Source: Phycisphaerae bacterium
GTDB lineage: Bacteria; Planctomycetota; Phycisphaerae; UBA1845; UTPLA1
Length of the DNA: 47,216 bases
Reading direction: 5' to 3'
NCBI GenBank assembly: GCA_030593565.1
Contig: JAUVGW010000002.1
Coordinates: 1 to 47,216, forward strand
In this document: piece by piece, positions 23,369 through 31,900 of the stretch
Layout: each line of letters opens with the position of its first letter
Position numbering within the stretch: position 1 is the stretch's first letter
The notes under the pieces: generated by a model
Database searches by the model: none
What the model was told of the DNA's origin: nothing
Seen by the model: the letters and a program-made list of their open reading frames with translations, nothing else
Translations under genes and position numbers: made by a program

Positions 23369-24952
23369 ATGCATGACCTGCCCATAACCATCTCGATGCC
23401 GCAAGGTGCTACCATCGGCGGTATCACGACCTGGGCCGTGCGACTGGCCGCCGGCGTCACGGACGCCGGCCGAACAGCCCGCCTGGTCGTGCATCGACCG
23501 TCAAATGATCTGCACGAGATGGACATCCAACACTGGCCCGGGATGTCCAAAATCGAGGTTGTGCGTGCCCCGACACTCGCCGATCCCGCCGACGTGCAAG
23601 CCTGCATCCGCGTGTATCGCGATCTGCTTCCCACGATTCTGCTGCCCAACGTCCTCGCGGAAAGCTACGCCATTGCCGCCGCGCTGGCGACCGCACACAG
23701 CGACGTCCTGCGCGTCCTCGGCTGGAACCATTCCGACAACCCGTACGACTATGCCACCCTCGCCTACTACGAGCCGATCATCCACAGCTTCATCGCAAAT
23801 ACGAGCCGGTGTGTGGAACAGCTCGGCCAACACGTCCCGACGCGGCAAGGCGACATCGCCCACATCCTTCACGGCGTCGCGATCCCGGCTGACACGCCGA
23901 GACCCCCGCTGGCCGGCCGACCAATCCGGCTAATGTACGCCGGGCGAATGGAACAGCTCGTCAAGCGTACAATGGACTTTATCACGCTCGCCGAGCTGCT
24001 GATCGACCTTAACGTCCAATTCGCCATGACCTTGATTGGCGACGGCCCACAGGCCGGGGACCTCGATCAGGCGATCATCGCCATGGCGGACCGCCTGCGA
24101 GCATCCGGCAGCAGCCTCGTGCGCGAGCCGCCGATCGCGCCGCATCACATGCCCAAACGTTGGCGCAGCGCGGACGTCGCGATCCTCGCGTCCGTGCATG
24201 AAGGTCTCAGTATGCAGATGCTCGAGACGATGGCCGCCGGCTGCGTGCCCGTCGTCAGCCGCGTCGCGAGCGGGACCGCCGAAATCGTGTCAGACGGCAA
24301 CAACGGATTCACGTTCCCCCCGGGCGACACCGAGGCCATGGCGGCACACATTGCCCGTCTGGCGAGCAATGAATCCACTCTGCGCGCGTGCGCGCGTGCC
24401 GCGCGGAAGACCATCGCCGACCGCTGCGACGAAGACCGATTTCTGTCGCGCGTCTTACAGGTGTTCGACGCAGCCGAGAACGAGCCAGGTCGGCCTTGGC
24501 CGACGCGACTGCCCATCGACATGAACGGTCAGGACCGATCATGCCGCGCGACCGTGCCGAGCGACGCCGCTGCGAAGCTGACCCGCCTACTTGATACCAT
24601 CGCCCGTCAGGCCGTAGGCCCGATCGCCATCTATGGCGGCGGCGGCCACACCATCGCACTCGGCGACATCTGGGCCGCCTCGCCAGTTGAGATCGTCGCC
24701 GTTGTGGACGACGATCCCGGTCGACATGGGCAACGCCTATGGGGCTGGCCGATCATGGACGCGGACAGCCTGCTCGCGACAAGTGCGAAGTCCGTGGTCA
24801 TCAGCTCGTGGATGCACGAGGAGGCGATCTGGAATCGCACGCGCGCCCTTGCAACCGGTGGGCTCCGTGTATTCCGGCTATACGGCAGGCAAACAGCGCG
24901 CGATACGCCCGTACCCGTGGCGAGTGCGACATGGAAAATGAGCGCAACGTGA
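23369..24952 (+). CDS. GT4-type glycosyltransferase with extra C-terminal Rossmann-like domain
   Basis: A 527-residue protein from ATG 23369, with GGA 9 nt upstream; GTG 23363 is an alternative. The first 375 residues form a GT-B glycosyltransferase: TIGGITTWAVRLAAGVTDAGR at the N-terminal glycine-rich loop, RPIRLMYAGRMEQLVKRTMDFITLAELL, ADVAILASVHEGLSMQMLETMAAGCVPVVSRVASGTAEIV with the EGLSMQMLE E-x7-E-type motif, and DGNNGFTFPPGD. From about 410, GPIAIYGGGGHTIALGDIW...IVAVVDDDPGRHGQRLWGWPIMDADSLL resembles the nucleotide-binding fold of PglD N-terminal or NAD-dependent domains. Fusion of transferase and sugar-modifying-like domain suggests a glycan assembly role. It overlaps the GT2 gene by 22 nt. 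Confidence 0.8.
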   Translation: MHDLPITISMPQGATIGGITTWAVRLAAGVTDAGRTARLVVHRPSNDLHEMDIQHWPGMSKIEVVRAPTLADPADVQACIRVYRDLLPTILLPNVLAESYAIAAALATAHSDVLRVLGWNHSDNPYDYATLAYYEPIIHSFIANTSRCVEQLGQHVPTRQGDIAHILHGVAIPADTPRPPLAGRPIRLMYAGRMEQLVKRTMDFITLAELLIDLNVQFAMTLIGDGPQAGDLDQAIIAMADRLRASGSSLVREPPIAPHHMPKRWRSADVAILASVHEGLSMQMLETMAAGCVPVVSRVASGTAEIVSDGNNGFTFPPGDTEAMAAHIARLASNESTLRACARAARKTIADRCDEDRFLSRVLQVFDAAENEPGRPWPTRLPIDMNGQDRSCRATVPSDAAAKLTRLLDTIARQAVGPIAIYGGGGHTIALGDIWAASPVEIVAVVDDDPGRHGQRLWGWPIMDADSLLATSAKSVVISSWMHEEAIWNRTRALATGGLRVFRLYGRQTARDTPVPVASATWKMSAT

Positions 24953-25974
24953 ACGACGAGACCGCAATCAAGGATGTATCACGACCGCTGATCGACGCGC
25001 TCATCACAGTGCTCGTCTGGGACGCCCACGAAGCCACCGCGTGCTTGTGCGAATGTTTGAAACAACATATGTCGTCCCGAGCCCCCTGGCGACTGCTGAT
25101 CTTGGATCAAGGTTCCGCCGAACCCACGGCGAGCCTGCTGTCACGATTCGCGCAAAACATGGCCCCCAACATCATCCTTGACCGCCTGGGCCACAACATC
25201 GGCTACCCGGCGGGGCATAATCGGCTACACCGAATCGGACATGCACGCTTCGACAGCCGCTACCTGATCACGATCAACAGCGACGTCGTCTTCGATGATC
25301 CCCGTTGGCCGGACACGCTCGTGGATTTCATGGATGCCCACCCCGACGTCGGCATCGCCGGACCGACGGGCGTCATTTATGAACGAACCCCACCCCGCCG
25401 ACTCGGCTGGTGCCGTCTGTCAACGCCCGACGAGATCCGCCATGGCCAATTTGATTCCGTCTCCGGTTCCGTCTGCATCATGCGCCAGGCGATGATCGAC
25501 GCAATCGGCCTGTTCGACGAGGCGTTCACGCCGGGCTACTACGAAGACACCGACCTGACGTTTCGCGCCCGCGCGACAGGCTGGCGAATCGCCCTATGCG
25601 ACATCGCCCACCGGCACCAGGACCTCGGCCCAGAACAGTCAACGTCCCAACTCAAACGCGACCAACTGGCAGCGCACTACGGCAACTTCCAAAAACGCAA
25701 CCGCAATCTGTTCGTCGAACGATGGTTGACGGGACGCGCGCCTACGATCGATCGCAACACGATCCGACGGCAATTTCCAGCCGTCTATCTCCCGCAGGAA
25801 GGCACGGGAAAACGGCGGGGTGGCATGGACAACCGACGGGGCGACATGGATAACCAACGGGGTGGCATGGGTAAACGGAGCCGCCAACGGCGGCGGAGTT
25901 TACCCGTGGGCATCGATCCGAGTCTGTGCCCGCAGGCAATAAACGACTCGCCTCCGGAGGGTGCCACATGCTAG
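24931..25974 (+). CDS. GT2-family glycosyltransferase with repeat-derived C-terminal tail
   Basis: A 347-residue protein from ATG 24931 inside the previous gene's end. The GT-A domain (about 20-270) has DALITVLVWDAHEATACL, RLGHNIGYPAGHNRL, YLITINSDVVFDDPRWP (DxD-like metal motif), the acceptor-side SGSVCIMRQAMIDAIGLFDEAF and GYYEDTDLTFRARATGWRI. These are typical of rhamnosyl- or related inverting transferases. After VYLPQE, the last 55 or so residues are basic and repetitive (RGGMDNRRGDMDNQRGGMGK). They are encoded by three 21-bp tandem units and a hairpin resembling the MITE-like ends, so they probably represent an inserted repeat. It is part of the glycan gene run; its stop overlaps the next ATG. 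Confidence 0.85.
   Translation: MENERNVNDETAIKDVSRPLIDALITVLVWDAHEATACLCECLKQHMSSRAPWRLLILDQGSAEPTASLLSRFAQNMAPNIILDRLGHNIGYPAGHNRLHRIGHARFDSRYLITINSDVVFDDPRWPDTLVDFMDAHPDVGIAGPTGVIYERTPPRRLGWCRLSTPDEIRHGQFDSVSGSVCIMRQAMIDAIGLFDEAFTPGYYEDTDLTFRARATGWRIALCDIAHRHQDLGPEQSTSQLKRDQLAAHYGNFQKRNRNLFVERWLTGRAPTIDRNTIRRQFPAVYLPQEGTGKRRGGMDNRRGDMDNQRGGMGKRSRQRRRSLPVGIDPSLCPQAINDSPPEGATC
25816..25878. repeat. three 21-bp tandem repeats within the GT2 gene
   Basis: Units at 25816, 25837 and 25858 begin CGGGG(T/C)G(G/A)CATGG and encode RRGGMDN-like heptads. They are followed by a hairpin (GGGTAAAC at 25869-25876, GTTTACCC at 25898-25905) enclosing GCCGCCAACGGCGGC. The GGTGGCATGGACAA core resembles the GTGGCACGGACAAG end of the MITE-like element. 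Confidence 0.75.
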
Positions 25975-26873
25975 GCAACCGCCGATTGATCTCGATTCTC
26001 GGCCTATCCAAAGGCGGCACCAACCACCTGGCACAATGCGTCCACGCCTGTCAGGACGTTGTCGGCCTGACAGAAAGCGCAAGCCGCCTGATGCACCCAA
26101 CCCGCGACGACCACCGACAGATCCTGACGCCCGAAGCCGTCCAGGCGGGCGTCCTGAAACCGACCAAGCCGTTCGGCCAAGTCGGCATCGTTTCCGTCAA
26201 CAAGATCAACTACACGCTGGTGGCGTACCCCGAAGCATGGGCACAATTCCTTGCGAACGACGACAACAGCAGCACGGTCGTGCTGCTGCGAAATCCGATG
26301 ATGGTCCATCGCAGCCGAACGCGGTACGTGAATACCACCAAACCGCAGCGAACCGCATGGCTCAACGCGCACAAACTCGCACGCGAGATCCTCGAATTGC
26401 TGGCGATGACGTGGCGGCTCCCGAATGCCGTGATCGCCTTCCACGAGCATGGCCTGACCGATCATTACCGCGACCTGCTGGTCAACCGGCTGGGCCTCGA
26501 CCCCTCCGCTGCCGTCCAACCCGACCGGTGCCAGACCTGTGGCACCGCGCTCGATCAACGGCGTCGATCGCGCGACGACCCGAGTGCGTGGCTGTTCTGT
26601 CCGACATGCGAGCGATTCATCGAAGGCGAAGGCAGCTACAACTACTTGCGAAAGGAAGACGACCTGAACGCGTACAGGGCACAGGAGGCCGATGCTCGTA
26701 GCGACGATCTGATCAAGATCCTGCGCGACGCGGTCGGCGACACGCCGACCGACCTGTTCCTCGATGGCGCGCATTGGTCAAACGATGGCCCCGACGCACT
26801 GCGGACAGCCCTGGACGGCGACGCGGACCGTTGGCGGTCCGTCCCATTGAACGAAATACTGTATCCTTATTGA
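25968..26873 (+). CDS. sulfotransferase-like P-loop protein with internal zinc ribbon
   Basis: A 301-residue protein from ATG 25968, with GGAGGG 7-8 nt upstream, overlapping the GT2 stop by 7 nt. The N terminus RLISILGLSKGGTNHLAQCVHAC is a P-loop of the sulfotransferase PAPS-binding type (compare GxxKSGTT), and VVLLRNPMMVHRSRTRY matches the 3'-phosphate-binding RNP...SR segment. At about residues 188-225 an inserted pair of CxxC motifs (CQTCGTAL ... WLFCPTCERF) forms a probable zinc ribbon, which I do not know from ordinary sulfotransferases. It may sulfate a surface glycan made by the neighbouring genes. An alternative is another P-loop kinase-like function. Confidence 0.65.
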   Translation: MLGNRRLISILGLSKGGTNHLAQCVHACQDVVGLTESASRLMHPTRDDHRQILTPEAVQAGVLKPTKPFGQVGIVSVNKINYTLVAYPEAWAQFLANDDNSSTVVLLRNPMMVHRSRTRYVNTTKPQRTAWLNAHKLAREILELLAMTWRLPNAVIAFHEHGLTDHYRDLLVNRLGLDPSAAVQPDRCQTCGTALDQRRRSRDDPSAWLFCPTCERFIEGEGSYNYLRKEDDLNAYRAQEADARSDDLIKILRDAVGDTPTDLFLDGAHWSNDGPDALRTALDGDADRWRSVPLNEILYPY

Positions 26874-26926
26874 CGCGAAATGCCCGGATCCGCCGATCCC
26901 GATAACGTACGTATGTAGTGTTCCCC

Positions 26927-27136
26927 AGGTGTGGCACGGACAAGCGTGAAAGACAAGGTGGTGTTGGCTCGGAAGGCAGCGCCATGGCGATAGCAAGTGC
27001 CACCATTCGAACAACGAAGCTTGTCCGTGGGTGTTCCATACAACCAACGGCAGCGAAACACGGACAAGGATCGCCCCTGATGCGTTTCGGTTCAATAAAG
27101 GTCTCCTCGCGGGCGATCCTTGTCCGTGCCACACCT
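26927..27136. mobile_element. MITE-like element, copy 2
   Basis: A 210-bp element bounded by perfect 18-bp inverted repeats (AGGTGTGGCACGGACAAG at 26927-26944 and its complement at 27119-27136). Internal pairs GCTTGTCCGTGGGTGTT and ACGGACAAGGATCGCC/GGGCGATCCTTGTCCGT give two long hairpin arms. It is homologous to 20233-20444. It carries no ORF and lies 37 nt before the acyltransferase fusion gene, so it could supply or disturb that gene's promoter. The rest of the 300-nt gap shows nothing recognisable. Confidence 0.75.
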
Positions 27137-27173
27137 ATCGCTGAACACGTACGCAATCGGCGAACCACGATCA

Positions 27174-28733
27174 ATGGACGACATTGACATGACAGGAATC
27201 CTCGACCAACACGCCAGCGCGAAGGTCGCCCCGACGGTACGGTTCGACATCGGAGAAAGCGGCACGGTCCGATTGGCGGCCCACTGCGAAATCCGAGACG
27301 GTGCGCACGTCGAGGTGTACGACGACGGGGTCGTGTCGGTCGGCCCGCGCGCTGTGATTGGTGTCAACAACTGGATACAGGGCAACGGTGACGTCTCGAT
27401 CGGCGATGACGCCATCCTCGGGCCGGGCGTCGTGCTGACCAGCACGCACCATCAGATGGACCTCGCGATGCCCGTCCAGCAGCAGCCGTTGTCAAAACGA
27501 CCGATCCACATCGGGCGAGACGTCTGGATCGGCGCGAATGCCACGATCGCTGCGGGCGTGCGGGTCGCGGACCACGCCGTCATCGGCGCCAACAGCTTCG
27601 TCAACCGCGACGTGGACGAGGCGGTGATCGTCGCGGGCAACCCCGCCCGACCCGTCGGACGGCGCACGGTGATGCCCACTCGCAAGACGCTGCTGTTCGC
27701 CGTCGCCGTCGGCATCACCGACCGTCCCGAGCGATGGCATGCCGTCGCGCGGTTTTTCGCCATCATGGGCAATACGCTCCGTGAAGCCGGCATCGACAGT
27801 TGGCACGTCTGCCACCCGGCCGCCGCGAAGTCGCTGCGCCGCGTGCATCGCGACCGGCGCATTCTCCGCGAGGATCACGCCGATTTCGGCGAGTTGCTCG
27901 ACCGCATCCACCCCGACGCTGTCTTCATCTGGAACGGAGCATCCGACGGTGATCATATCACCCGACAACTGGTGGACGAACGCGACATCCCGTGCCGGTT
28001 CGGCGAACTTGGGTGGTTTCCCCAATCCACCACGTTGCATTTCGACACCGAAGGCACCAACGCCCGAAGCTCGATCCGACACCTCGATCTTGGATCAATC
28101 CATATTGATCCACGTCTGGAAGACTGGATCACCGCCTGGCAGGCGAAGCAGGAGACGCCACCGCCGGATCGCACCGGCTACGTATTCGTGCCGCTGCAAG
28201 ATGAACGCGATCTGAACATCACATTGGCATCGCCGTACGCCACGATGGACGCCTTCGTCAGCACCCTGGCGGCGCGACACCCGTCCGAGACGTTCATCGT
28301 CAGGCCGCATCCGCATCTGCCGGCCCCCGCGTTGACGCCGCGCCCGAATGTCGAGGTCCGGAGTGATGGCACAATCCATTCCTGGATCGCCCACGCCGAC
28401 GCCGTCGTCGGCATCAACTCGACGGTCCTGCTCGAATCCCTCGCCTGGGGCAAACCCACACACGCCGTCGGCACCGGCCTCGCCACCGACCTGGACGTTT
28501 TGTACGAAGCCGAAAACGCAGACCAGCTCACCATCCATCGATCCGTAGACGCCGCCAGGACGGATCGGACGAACAGACTTCTCAGCGAGCTGATCTTCGT
28601 CCGGCAGACCTACCGAAAAGACTTGCACTACCTCGATCGCCTTCGACGCACATACGGCATCGCCGATCTTTTGGAACGAATAACCGGCGACAACAGCCGG
28701 AACACGAAGGTCCTCGCAACTGGGGCCTCCTGA
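27174..28733 (+). CDS. hexapeptide acyltransferase fused to a capsule-synthesis (KpsC/S)-like domain
   Basis: A 519-residue protein from ATG 27174 (MDDIDMTGIL; ATG 27189 is possible). Residues about 15-170 form a left-handed beta-helix acyltransferase: ILGPGVVLTSTHHQMD, IHIGRDVWIGANATIAAGVRVADHAVIGANSFVNRDV and VAGNPARPVGRR are the O-acetyltransferase signature with the catalytic His region. Residues about 180-510 resemble KpsC/KpsS capsule polysaccharide transferases: YVFVPLQDERDLNITLASPYATM, ETFIVRPHPHLPA and HADAVVGINSTVLLESLAWGKPTHAVG. Together they suggest transfer of an unusual sugar (Kdo-like in Kps proteins) plus acetylation of the glycan. It is the last gene of the plus-strand glycan cluster. 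Both parts are recognisable, so the fusion is convincing. Confidence 0.82.
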   Translation: MDDIDMTGILDQHASAKVAPTVRFDIGESGTVRLAAHCEIRDGAHVEVYDDGVVSVGPRAVIGVNNWIQGNGDVSIGDDAILGPGVVLTSTHHQMDLAMPVQQQPLSKRPIHIGRDVWIGANATIAAGVRVADHAVIGANSFVNRDVDEAVIVAGNPARPVGRRTVMPTRKTLLFAVAVGITDRPERWHAVARFFAIMGNTLREAGIDSWHVCHPAAAKSLRRVHRDRRILREDHADFGELLDRIHPDAVFIWNGASDGDHITRQLVDERDIPCRFGELGWFPQSTTLHFDTEGTNARSSIRHLDLGSIHIDPRLEDWITAWQAKQETPPPDRTGYVFVPLQDERDLNITLASPYATMDAFVSTLAARHPSETFIVRPHPHLPAPALTPRPNVEVRSDGTIHSWIAHADAVVGINSTVLLESLAWGKPTHAVGTGLATDLDVLYEAENADQLTIHRSVDAARTDRTNRLLSELIFVRQTYRKDLHYLDRLRRTYGIADLLERITGDNSRNTKVLATGAS

Positions 28734-28865
28734 CAGGCCATCCGGAATGTCCGTTCTGGCGGATGACCTACAATAGCAGTTCACGTTTGGATCTGACCGG
28801 GCCGAGGCGGCGGCTTCACGTTTCTGTAGCACTGATCCACGATACTCGCGGACGCGACCATGGAA

Positions 28866-28900
28866 ACGGGGCCGCGGAGTGAAATGCTCCGCGGCCCCGT
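28866..28900. terminator. strong hairpin between convergent genes
   Basis: ACGGGGCCGCGGAG and its exact complement enclose a 7-nt TGAAATG loop, giving a 14-bp perfect stem in the 219-nt gap between the capsule-like gene (plus) and the giant gene (minus). In the minus direction GTTTCC follows, only a short T-run. It is a plausible bidirectional terminator. Confidence 0.65.
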
Positions 28901-28952
28901 GAATCATCATACCATGACGGCTTCATTGTGTGCCGCCGACCCAGTCCCCGTG

Positions 28953-31900
28953 TCAGGACCGCCGAGTCCGGCGCGCTCGCCGCCGTCCAAGCCCGAGGCC
29001 GCACAGCGACAACGCGCACAGCATCGAGGACATCCCCGCACCCATTCCGCAGATGCCGCCGCCCGCCATCAGATCCGTAACGTCGACTGCTGCCGAGCCT
29101 TCCGAATAGTCATCTTCTGCGATATCCGAAGATGAACGCCCGCTGTCAGGTGGCGGGGGCGGTCCATCAGGAGATGGCCAAGGCGGCGCGTCACCGCCAA
29201 CCGGTAGACTCGCCTCAGCGGGCTGCGGGAACACGGAATCGGTATAGGCAACGTACTGATACGCGTTGTACTCCCATGCGCCATTGATGTAGGAATTCAG
29301 ACGTACGTACACGGCGCTGCCATCGGTCGGCAGACCGGTCACCGTCGCCTGTTGCGTCGCACCCGTGGACTCGTTGTAGATGTCATTGGCGCCAAGCGAC
29401 GTACCGACCCACAATCGGTATTGCGCAACGCCGGTGCCGCTGTTCCACTGGAACGTAAACGACGCACCGGTCAACGTCGCACCGCCGCTCGCCGGCGTCG
29501 TCATGGCCGCCTTCACGGGGTCAACGACGGTGAAGGCGCTCGAGTCCGCGGCGGTCATGCTGTCGCCGCCGCTGGCCGTTGCCGTCAACACCACGCCGGC
29601 CTCCGCCGTGTCATAGGTCACACCGGAGATGGTCACGCTGCTCGTGCCTGCCGTGATCGTCCCCGTGGTCGTACCGCCGAGCGCCCCCGTGCCAGTTTTC
29701 ACGGTCAACGTGACCGTCGTATCGGACACCACCAACGCCGTGTTGTTCGACGAATCTTCCACGCTCACGGCCACGTTGAACGTAGCGCCCGTGACCTGCT
29801 GGCTGATCGCCCCGAACTTCAAATGATCCGGCGAACGGTCCTCGACGGTAAACGCGCCGGAGTCGGCCGCCGTCAGCGTATCGCCGCCGCTGGCCGTCGC
29901 GGTCAAGACCACGCCGGCCTCCGCGACGCTGTACGTCACATTGGAGATCGTCACGCTACTCGTGCCCGCGGTGATCGTGCCGGTCGTCGTGCCGCCAACG
30001 GCGCCGGATCCGGTCTTCACAGTCAGCGTCACCGTCGTATCGGCCGACAGGTTCGACGCATTGCCGATCGCATCCGTGGACGTCACGGTCACGTTGAACG
30101 GGACGAGCTTGCCCTGCGTGCCGATCGCCGTCACGGCCAACCGGTCTGCCGTGCCGGCCGCCACCGTGAACAGATTCGAGTTCGCCGCAGTCAGGACGTC
30201 ACCGCTGGTCCGCGTTGCCGTCAGGCTGACACCAGCCTCCCCCGTATCATAGGTCACGCCGGAGATCGTCACGCTGCTCGTGCCGGACGTAATGGTGCCC
30301 GTCGTGGTCCCGCCCAGCGCACCGCTGCCGGTGTTCACGCTCAGCGCCACACCCGTATCCTGTGTCGTGACTACCGGATTGCCGTAGGCGTCAGTCGACT
30401 CCACGGTCACATTAAACGTGGCGCCCGCCACTTGGTCGGCTACGGTGCTGACCGTCAACGCGGATAACGAGTTGGCGCTGACGGTGAACGTATTCGACGT
30501 ATGCGCCGTCAACGGGAAACCGTCTTCTTCCGTGGCCGTCAGACTGACGCCAGCCTCGGCCGTGTCATAGGTCACGCCGCTGATCGTCACACTGTTGGTG
30601 CCGGCCGTCATCGAGCCGACCAACGTGCCGCCGAGCGTGCCGGTCCCGGTTGCACGGGTTAGCGTGATCGTCGAGGGGACCAGCAGGTTCGAATCGTTCC
30701 CGTACTGGTCAGTCGCCTTGACGACCACATCGAACGCGGTCCCGGCCGTCTTGCCGGTAATCGTCGCGATCGCCAAACGATCGGCCGGCCCAGCCGTCAC
30801 GTTGAACGCGTTGGAGTCGGCCGCGGTGAGCGTATCACCGCCGCTGGCGGTTGCCGTCATCACGACACTGTTCTCCATCGTGCTCCAAATTACGCCGGTG
30901 ATGGTGACGGCGCTCGTGCCCGCCGTCATGGTGGCGACCTTCGTCCCGGTATCCAGCGAACCGGCGGTACCGGTCTTCACCGACAGCGTGATCGTCGTAT
31001 CCTGCGTGATCGCCGAGGCGTTGTCCGCCGCGTCGGTGGCGTTGACCGTCACGCTGAAGGTCTCGCCGGCCTGCTGGGCGACGACCGTCGCCACGGCCAG
31101 CTTGGTCGCCGGTCCCTCAATGACGGTGAAGGTATTGGAATCCGCGGCGTTCAGCACTTCGCCGGCGGTTCTGCTGGCCGTCAGCGATACGCCGGTCTCC
31201 TTCGTGCTCCAGGTCACGCCGGAGATCGTCACGGTGCTCGTGCCGTTGCTGATCGTCCCGATCGTCGTGCCGCCGATGACGCCCGCGCCGGTCTTCTTGG
31301 CCAACGCGACGTCCGTGTCCTGCGACACATTGGCACTGTTGCCGTACTGATCGATGACATTCAGCGTCACGTCAAACGCCACGCCCGCGCTCTGCTGACT
31401 GATCGTCGCCACGCTCAGATCGGTCGGGCTGCCCGCGCCGACGGTGAACGTATTGGAGTTGGCCGCCGTCAGAACGTCACCGCTGGTCCTCGTCGCCGTT
31501 AGGCTGACACTGCCTTCCATCGTATCGTACGTGATGCCCGAAATCGTGACGCTATTGGTCCCGCCCAAGATGGTGCCCGTGGTGGTCCCACCGATGGCGC
31601 CGGTGCCGGTGTTCACCGACAAGGCCACGCCGGTGTCCTGCGTCGTGACAATGGGATTGCCCATCGAGTCGGTGGACTTGACGGTCACATTGAACGTCTC
31701 GCCCGCAGCCTGCCCCGCGATCGTCGTGATCGACAGGTTCGACAACGATCCCGCCGTAACAGTGAATGCCGCCGAATCCGCGGCAGTCAGCGAATCACCG
31801 CCGCTCGCGGTCGCCGTCAGCACGACGCCGCTTTCAGCCACGTCGTAGATGACACCCGAGATCACCACGCTGCTGGTGCCGGCCGACATTGTGCCGCTGA

